In this document: one piece after another, positions 6,652 to 10,457 of the stretch | How positions within the stretch are numbered: the first letter of the stretch is position 1 | How the letters are laid out: each line of letters begins with the position of its first letter | NCBI GenBank assembly: GCA_045651865.1 | Contig: JAZRTC010000096.1 | Coordinates: 1 to 10,457 of the forward strand | DNA: 10,457 bases | DNA from: RGIG1959 sp045651865 | Lineage (GTDB): Bacteria > Bacillota > Clostridia > Oscillospirales > Acutalibacteraceae | Direction: 5' to 3' | Translations under genes and position numbers: made by a program | The notes under the pieces: model-generated | What the model saw: the letters and a program-made list of their open reading frames with translations, nothing else | What the model was told of the DNA's origin: nothing | Databases searched by the model: none

Positions 6652-7824
6652 TTAGAAATAACTGACTTTGATGCGCTTTCCCATTTGTCTGAGGCAAGCG
6701 GACAATTCCTCCACCAGATTCATTTTAATGCTGAAATTGATCGGCAGATCGGGGTTCTGGTGGGCAGGGTTGATCGCTCGTCCGACATAGAAATTGATAT
6801 CGGTCGCTTCCTCAAACAACAGCTGGCTGATGAGCGAAGCACCGTCTTTTTTATAGCTCCAATGCTCATAAAAGGTGTTGTCACCGAGATAATCCTTCGC
6901 ATATTCCACAACGCGGTTGACCGTGATGACACCTTCGGTGACAAGATCGACGCCTTCGATATGGGCAATCGGCGGAATATCCGACTGCTCAAACGACAGC
7001 GACGCACGAAGCGGCTTGCGCAGGTATTTTGCCGCAATCGACGAGGTCGTACCGCCGCAGATGATGTGCTTGCCTTCTTTGCCGAAAAACAGCGCCATCA
7101 TACGGTCGGCATCGTCGCGGTTGGAGGGCGGGCCGAACAGCATATTCATCGGCACGCGCTTGCGGATTTTCACCACACACGCGGTGGCGTCGTCGCCGGG
7201 TTTGTTGCCGTACAGCTTGTTACATTCGTCAACGAGCATCGTCGACAGCGTCTTGGCAGTGTACCCCACCGACGCAATGCCTTCCACAAACTTAATGATT
7301 TCTTCACGCTTCCAGCCGAAGTTGTAGGCGATGCCGATGCCCGCGTGGGGACAGCCGTCGCTCATCGCAACAAAAATATCGTTCTCCTGCAACGACACGG
7401 TGGATTTAAAAATCTTCTTACCGCCGATGGTCATTTCCGTGCGGGCATATTCGTAATTGTCGCCGTTGCGGAGCATGATCACATGCGGGTTGTCATACTG
7501 GATGATTTCCATCGTCTGGTTGCTGAGCAGATGCAGGATGGAAAAGGTGGAATACGCCACCCCGCGAAGCGAACATACGGGAAGCGTCGCGGCGATGGTT
7601 TCCACACATTCTTCAATCGGCAGACCTTCCGCCATCATCGTCGAAATGATCTTCGAGGTCAGGGTGGAGAGGATGCTCGCTTTCACGCCGCTTCCGAGTC
7701 CGTCCGCCAGCACGATCACGGTATCGTTTTCATTGCGGTCGACGACATCCACATGGTCGCCGCAAAGCTCTTCGCCGTAGTGGTTGATGCTTTTGTAGCC
7801 GATATCTGCACACAAATCATTCAT
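6652..7824 (-). CDS. SpoIIE-type PP2C serine/threonine phosphatase
   Basis: Metal-dependent phosphatase of about 390 aa. The PP2C/SpoIIE core covers about 1-220: CGDHVDVVD (21-29), VLADGLGSG (38-46) with the metal-binding Asp41, AMSDGCPHAG (153-162) with Asp156, and DDATACVVKI (211-220) with the final acidic pair. Residues 225-390 form a second domain I do not recognise, beginning GPPSNRDDADRMM and containing HIICGGTTSSIAAKYL. There is no transmembrane part, unlike sporulation SpoIIE. ATG at 7824 is preferred, with AAGGAG 10 bases upstream; a TTG at 7830 is in frame but only 4 bases from the same site. The gene overlaps the end of the PAS-hydrogenase gene by 8 bases, implying translational coupling. 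Inference: it is the output arm that dephosphorylates an unknown partner in response to the neighbouring sensory hydrogenase. No kinase or anti-sigma gene is visible here. Confidence 0.88.
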   Translation of the reverse strand: MNDLCADIGYKSINHYGEELCGDHVDVVDRNENDTVIVLADGLGSGVKASILSTLTSKIISTMMAEGLPIEECVETIAATLPVCSLRGVAYSTFSILHLLSNQTMEIIQYDNPHVIMLRNGDNYEYARTEMTIGGKKIFKSTVSLQENDIFVAMSDGCPHAGIGIAYNFGWKREEIIKFVEGIASVGYTAKTLSTMLVDECNKLYGNKPGDDATACVVKIRKRVPMNMLFGPPSNRDDADRMMALFFGKEGKHIICGGTTSSIAAKYLRKPLRASLSFEQSDIPPIAHIEGVDLVTEGVITVNRVVEYAKDYLGDNTFYEHWSYKKDGASLISQLLFEEATDINFYVGRAINPAHQNPDLPINFSIKMNLVEELSACLRQMGKRIKVSYF

Positions 7825-9493
7825 CTGCAATCGACTCCTTCAGCTTGCTGAGCGCAATTTTCGTCTCGGCGGCGGTTTCGCCGAGCAGAGATGCAATCTC
7901 CTGCACAATGCGCATCTGTTTTTCGACCACCGCGTCCGCCACTTCAATCGTCTGGCGGCTGATGCTCTCTTTCTTCTCGCGCTCGGATTCCTCGTCGGTC
8001 ACATCGCGCATAATGCAGATAAGCAGGTGCGAATCGCGCACATACACAATCGTCTGCTCCACATAACGGGCATACTCTGCCAGATAAATGCGCTGGTTGT
8101 GAATGTTGCGACCCGTGTGAAGCACGGTGGCGAACGGCGTAGGATCCAGAATACGGATGATCTGATCGCCGAGAATATCGGATGCCGCGCGGATGTTCAT
8201 AATGCGTCGTGCGGCGTTGTTGATCTGTTGTACCTCAAGGTTTTCGTTGAGAACGAATAAGCCGTTGGGGGTGTTCTGCACGATGGTGTCCGAGAAGTTT
8301 TCCGCCTTGTCCTTCAGGAACGGCAGACACATCGAAATATCCGCCTTGCCCTGATAGATGGCGATTGCTTTTTCACGGCAGGTGTTGTAGCCACACGAAC
8401 CGCAGTTGAGTTCGTGTGCGGGTTTGAATTTACCCATCTGGCGGAGGATGTTCTGAATGTCGGTCTCCGACGGTACGGGCGATTTTTGCTCAATATACGC
8501 AAAGGTCTTGCGCAGCTCTGTGGCGGTGGGTTGCTCCACTTCAAAATCGTGCTGACCCGCATATGCCGCCACGGCCATAAAGTCCTGAATGGGCGAGCGG
8601 TGATACTTTTCCATGATCGGCCCGCCGACACAGCTGCCCACGCATGCCGACATTTCGATGAAGCATTTATGAATGTTGCCGTTTTCGATTTCTCTGAGCG
8701 CGGCAATGCAGTTTTCCACGCCGTCAATGGCGAAATAGGAATATCCCGGCAGATCCTGCGCCATCGTCTTGAGCACACCGCCCGTTGTCGGGAAGAATCT
8801 TGCGCGGCTGTTGTCGTCATGATCCATCGTTTTGTCAATGTCGATGCGCTCTTCGAGAAGCCATTTTGTCAGCTCCTCAAAAGTCAGCACCGCGTCGACA
8901 ATGCCCGCGTAATGCTCGGCCTCGTCCTTTTTGGCAACGCATGGGCCGACAAACACGGTTTTGGCATTCGGAATGCGCTTTTTGATATCCAGACAATGCG
9001 CCTGCATCGGGGATGCCACATCGGCAAGATATTCAAGTGCCGACGGAAAATATTTCTGAATCAGCAGGTTGACCGAATGACAGCACGAGCTGATGAGGAT
9101 GTCGTGATCTTCGTCGCGAAGCATCCGCTCGTATTCGTTTTTCACAACGGTGGCACCCAGCGCGGTTTCTTCCACATCGTAAAACCCGAGCTTTTTGATG
9201 GCATCGCGCATCGCGGCAATGCCGACACCGTTGTAGTTCGCGACGAACGACGGCGCCAGACTCACCACGACAGGATCACCGCTTTGCAGCAGCACCTTGA
9301 CCTTTTCGGTCTCGTTGACGATTTCTTTGGCATTCTGCGGACACACAACAAAGCACTGTCCGCACAAAATACATTCATTGCCGATGATGTGTGCCTGATC
9401 GCCCGAAAAACGGATGGCTTTCACAGGGCAATGACGGATACATTTATAGCAATTCTTACAATTGGATTTTTTCAGTGTTAAACAGTTAGGCAT
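7817..9493 (-). CDS. Putative sensory [FeFe] hydrogenase with C-terminal PAS domain (group C/HydS-like)
   Basis: Modular protein of 558 aa. In order: two [4Fe-4S] sites (C12/15/18/22 and C41/44/47/51); an H-cluster domain with L1 SSCCHS (135-140), L2 VGPCVAKKDE (182-191) and L3 MSACVGSCVGG (281-291); a four-Cys Fe-S domain (C364, C367, C372, C389, NCGSCGYNTC pattern as in RnfB-type proteins); a PAS domain at about 400-500 (NTPNGLFVLNENLEVQQIN); and a charged, probably coiled-coil tail. All four H-cluster Cys are present, but the Pro after the Cys pair in L1 is His139, and L2 has Gly for Met. Group C hydrogenases with PAS domains are thought to be low-activity H2 sensors; T. maritima HydS is the studied case. 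AAAGGA precedes the ATG at 9493, 16 bases after the ferredoxin stop. The downstream phosphatase gene overlaps it, supporting a signalling role; this is inference. Confidence 0.88.
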   Translation of the reverse strand: MPNCLTLKKSNCKNCYKCIRHCPVKAIRFSGDQAHIIGNECILCGQCFVVCPQNAKEIVNETEKVKVLLQSGDPVVVSLAPSFVANYNGVGIAAMRDAIKKLGFYDVEETALGATVVKNEYERMLRDEDHDILISSCCHSVNLLIQKYFPSALEYLADVASPMQAHCLDIKKRIPNAKTVFVGPCVAKKDEAEHYAGIVDAVLTFEELTKWLLEERIDIDKTMDHDDNSRARFFPTTGGVLKTMAQDLPGYSYFAIDGVENCIAALREIENGNIHKCFIEMSACVGSCVGGPIMEKYHRSPIQDFMAVAAYAGQHDFEVEQPTATELRKTFAYIEQKSPVPSETDIQNILRQMGKFKPAHELNCGSCGYNTCREKAIAIYQGKADISMCLPFLKDKAENFSDTIVQNTPNGLFVLNENLEVQQINNAARRIMNIRAASDILGDQIIRILDPTPFATVLHTGRNIHNQRIYLAEYARYVEQTIVYVRDSHLLICIMRDVTDEESEREKKESISRQTIEVADAVVEKQMRIVQEIASLLGETAAETKIALSKLKESIADE

Positions 9494-9509
9494 ACCGAGT
9501 TCTGTCCTT

Positions 9510-9761
9510 TCATTGTCCGAGCACTTTCAGCACATGTTCCGAGAAAAACTCCTTGAAATTCTCTTTTGTGATCCCGATGTGCACGGTATCATCCACCTGA
9601 ACGGTCACACCCTCGCGGTTGCATCTTCCGACACAAAAGCTACCCGCTAGGGTAACACGATCGGCAATGCCGTGTTCTTCCACGGCGGCCTGCATCAGGG
9701 CAACGATTTCGGGAGACCCCTTCAGATGGCAGGAGCTTCCCACGCAAATCTGAATGATCAT
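9510..9761 (-). CDS. Thioredoxin-like [2Fe-2S] ferredoxin (second of a tandem pair)
   Basis: Small redox protein of 83 aa in the thioredoxin-fold [2Fe-2S] ferredoxin family (NuoE and HydC C-terminal domain type). The four cluster Cys are C6-x4-C11 (CVGSSC) and C43-x3-C47 (CVGRC), the classical CxxxxC...CxxxC pattern. It starts at 9761 in an ATGA overlap with the stop of the upstream paralogue, so translation is probably coupled. It is paralogous to that neighbour (shared GSSCHxKGS, HG, LAGxFC). It probably carries electrons to or from one of the two hydrogenases encoded downstream. Which one is unknown. Confidence 0.88.
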   Translation of the reverse strand: MIIQICVGSSCHLKGSPEIVALMQAAVEEHGIADRVTLAGSFCVGRCNREGVTVQVDDTVHIGITKENFKEFFSEHVLKVLGQ

Positions 9762-10003
9762 TCCTGCACCTCGGCAAGTACAACGGTTTCAAAAAATTCC
9801 ACCACATTGTCGGGCGTGACGGAGTGAAATGCCCCATCCACCGAAACGCAGACACCCTGCTGGCATTTGTTCATACAAAATGTTCCGGCAAGCTCCACTT
9901 TCTCTTCCAGACCGTGGTCTGCAATCATATTCTGTAACGCTTCTACAACTTTTTTGGAACCCTTGATATGGCAGGAACTGCCGATGCAAACAGTGATTTT
10001 CAT
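9758..10003 (-). CDS. Thioredoxin-like [2Fe-2S] ferredoxin (first of a tandem pair)
   Basis: First gene of the operon, 81 aa, same family as its neighbour. Cluster Cys are C6 and C11 (CIGSSC) and C43 and C47 (CMNKC), with an extra Cys at 52 not shared by the second copy. The start is the ATG at 10003 because AGGAGAG lies 6 bases upstream and the conserved MKITVCIGSSC opening begins there; a longer frame from 10126 would run across the promoter. A tandem pair of divergent paralogues may serve different partners or form a heterodimer; that is inference. Confidence 0.87.
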   Translation of the reverse strand: MKITVCIGSSCHIKGSKKVVEALQNMIADHGLEEKVELAGTFCMNKCQQGVCVSVDGAFHSVTPDNVVEFFETVVLAEVQE

Positions 10004-10022
10004 AGTTTTCTCTCCTTTTTTT

Positions 10023-10035
10023 GAGGGAATCCCTC
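10023..10035. promoter_or_regulatory. Operator-like palindrome in the leader of the hydrogenase operon
   Basis: GAGGGA (10023-10028) and TCCCTC (10030-10035) form a perfect 6-bp inverted repeat around one base, lying between the predicted transcription start (about 10050) and the ribosome binding site. The size and place suit a repressor site; an RNA hairpin is unlikely with a one-base loop. No known regulator consensus is recognised. Confidence 0.4.
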
Positions 10036-10057
10036 GAAATCGGTCTGAACACCTTTC

Positions 10058-10086
10058 ATTATACCATTGATCCTTATAATATGCAA
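10058..10086 (-). promoter_or_regulatory. Sigma-A promoter of the hydrogenase operon, extended -10
   Basis: On the - strand, TTGCAT (10086-10081), a 17-base spacer and TATAAT (10063-10058), with TGG directly before the -10, giving an extended -10 element. The -10 is perfect and the -35 keeps only TTG. Transcription would start near 10050, leaving a leader of about 45 bases before the first ferredoxin start at 10003. This is the only good promoter I see for the five-gene operon. Confidence 0.75.
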
Positions 10087-10125
10087 GACAGGCAAAGGGG
10101 AAATATTCGCAGGGAGGAGGGGACA

Positions 10126-10166
10126 AAAAAGAGAGCGCAGTCCGATGGACTACACTCTCTCTTTTT
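10126..10166 (-). terminator. Second copy of the tmRNA terminator hairpin
   Basis: Same hairpin as at 10313-10353: GAGAG-TGT-AGTCC, loop ATC, GGACT-GCG-CTCTC, then T6 on the - strand. It lies just upstream of the hydrogenase operon promoter (- strand), so it would block residual transcription coming from ssrA and insulate the operon. Confidence 0.8.
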
Positions 10167-10181
10167 GGTGGAGGCGACGGG
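10126..10181. repeat. 56-bp direct repeat, distal copy of the tmRNA tail plus terminator
   Basis: Identical over 56 bases to 10313-10368. On the - strand it holds the last 16 bases of tmRNA (CCCGTCGCCTCCACCA, 10181-10166) and the complete terminator hairpin. The sequence upstream of it (- strand) cannot form the T-arm, so this copy is not part of a working tmRNA. It looks like the distal attachment core of an ssrA-integrated element that has been lost, or a local duplication. Copy spacing is 187 bases. Confidence 0.9.
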
Positions 10182-10259
10182 TGTTTGTGCGAGCGGGTAG
10201 TTTTTATCTCGTCTTTTGGCGTGTTTGAAAGGCGGCAGACTCATCAACTCCACGCCCTA

Positions 10260-10282
10260 AAAACAGTCCACCGGACTGTTTT
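10260..10282. repeat. 10-bp perfect hairpin between the two tmRNA-tail copies
   Basis: AAAACAGTCC (10260-10269) and GGACTGTTTT (10273-10282) around ACC. Both strands end in a T run, so it could act as a weak two-way terminator. It shares the AGTCC/GGACT core with the flanking terminators, suggesting common origin. The remainder of 10182-10312 contains no gene I can support. Confidence 0.55.
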
Positions 10283-10296
10283 CTTAACGGGCTTTC

Positions 10297-10308
10297 GATT
10301 CCCGTCGC
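10297..10308 (+). repeat. Inverted copy of the tmRNA T-arm 3' segment
   Basis: GATTCCCGTCGC on the + strand repeats, in inverted orientation, the GCGACGGGAATC at 10361-10372 that belongs to the tmRNA T-arm and acceptor stem. Upstream bases give ACGGG-CTTTCGATT-CCCGT, a T-arm-like stem with a 9-base loop. It lacks a following CTCCACCA. I read it as a tRNA/tmRNA-derived remnant. Confidence 0.5.
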
Positions 10309-10312
10309 AAAG

Positions 10313-10353
10313 AAAAAGAGAGCGCAGTCCGATGGACTACACTCTCTCTTTTT
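10313..10353 (-). terminator. Intrinsic terminator of tmRNA
   Basis: Begins directly at the tmRNA CCA end. As - strand RNA, GAGAGUGUAGUCC pairs with GGACUGCGCUCUC over 13 bp (two of them G-U) around AUC, extended by A/U pairs and ending in a U tract. On the + strand the same two positions become A-C mismatches, so the hairpin is best formed by the - strand transcript, as expected for ssrA. Confidence 0.85.
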
Positions 10354-10368
10354 GGTGGAGGCGACGGG
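10313..10368. repeat. 56-bp direct repeat, copy attached to the tmRNA gene
   Basis: Perfect match to 10126-10181. Here the repeat continues into the full tmRNA 3' domain, so this copy is the functional one. It covers the terminator and the 3' acceptor and T-arm strand up to CCCGTC. Confidence 0.9.
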
Positions 10369-10457
10369 AATCCAACCCGTGTCCGAAAATCCATTCACAC
10401 AGCTTTCTCCGGGTGGAGTTTGTCGTTTGGGATTCCCCTCAGCGCACGCCGACAAAC
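10353..10457 (-). ncRNA. ssrA: tmRNA (SsrA), 3' part; the gene continues beyond the window
   Basis: The - strand ends in CTCCACCA with encoded CCA, preceded by a T-arm ACGGG-TTGGATT-CCCGT and by GAATGGATTTTCGGAC, a stretch typical of the tmRNA tRNA-like domain. Further upstream, CTCCACCCGGAG forms a short hairpin and GTTTGTCG...CGACAAAC pairs across about 20 bases, consistent with the last pseudoknot region. tmRNA rescues stalled ribosomes and tags the nascent peptide; the tag-coding part is outside the window. The T-loop reads TTGGATT rather than the usual TTCGATT. A plain tRNA is unlikely because no anticodon arm fits upstream of the T-arm. Confidence 0.85.

Noticed and set aside
5304..6665. 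Long + strand open frame opposite the group B hydrogenase
   Set aside because: Antisense shadow; the - strand has all H-cluster and Fe-S motifs.
7825..7830. TTG at 7830 as the phosphatase start
   Set aside because: The ribosome binding site is only 4 bases away from it and 10 bases from the in-frame ATG at 7824.
6619..7851. Long + strand open frame opposite the phosphatase
   Set aside because: Antisense shadow with no ribosome binding site or recognisable motif.
8414..9481. Long + strand open frame opposite the PAS hydrogenase
   Set aside because: Antisense shadow; the opposite strand is a well-motivated gene.
10004..10126. N-terminal extension of the first ferredoxin to 10126
   Set aside because: It would run through a good promoter and ribosome binding site; the family start MKIT... 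is at 10003.
10182..10312. tRNA gene between the two repeat copies
   Set aside because: A T-arm-like stem is visible on the + strand, but no acceptor, D-arm or anticodon arm could be folded around it.
10126..10368. CRISPR array
   Set aside because: Only two repeat copies, with a repeat explained by the tmRNA tail and terminator and a 131-base gap.
10204..10455. 83-codon - strand frame over the tmRNA end
   Set aside because: It lies across tmRNA and its terminator; such frames are well-known spurious translations of tRNA and tmRNA ends.

Overview
The window looks like chromosomal DNA of a strictly anaerobic, fermentative, moderately GC-rich clostridium (Bacillota, Clostridia; an Oscillospirales-type gut organism would fit, but that is inference). 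The grounds are strong AGGAGG-type ribosome binding sites, an oxygen-sensitive iron-sulfur and [FeFe]-hydrogenase gene set, a SpoIIE-type phosphatase, and a tmRNA tail with a compact U-tract terminator.

Left block, + strand (1-4382): the 3' part of one operon. It encodes an FAD/NAD(P)-binding reductase with a C-terminal [2Fe-2S] site (5' end outside the window), a small protein with one [2Fe-2S] and two [4Fe-4S] motifs, a fumarate-reductase-type flavoprotein with all the catalytic residues I can place, and a short AspT/YidE-type carrier. A strong hairpin terminator ends it. Together they suggest a soluble NAD(P)H-driven fumarate (or similar enoate) reductase, with electrons passing NAD(P)H to FAD to Fe-S to FAD to substrate. 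The co-transcribed carrier may exchange or export the dicarboxylate product.

Middle (4383-5219): an AT-richer stretch with an inverted repeat, one small unrecognised gene (4620-5039), and a structured segment whose + strand carries a core very like that of the c-di-GMP-I (GEMM) riboswitch. It has no gene behind it and lies tail-to-tail with the next operon.

Right block, - strand (10086 down to 5178): a five-gene operon with a recognisable promoter and terminator. In transcription order it holds two tandem thioredoxin-like [2Fe-2S] ferredoxins, a PAS-containing putatively sensory [FeFe] hydrogenase (group C/HydS-like), a SpoIIE-type PP2C phosphatase, and a group B-type [FeFe] hydrogenase. Overlapping or nearly abutting genes suggest a co-regulated H2-metabolism and H2/redox-sensing module.

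Right edge (10126-10457, - strand): the 3' end of tmRNA (ssrA) and its terminator, then a perfect 56-bp second copy of the tmRNA tail plus terminator 187 bp further on. This layout resembles an attachment-site scar or a local duplication at ssrA, which is a known integration hotspot.
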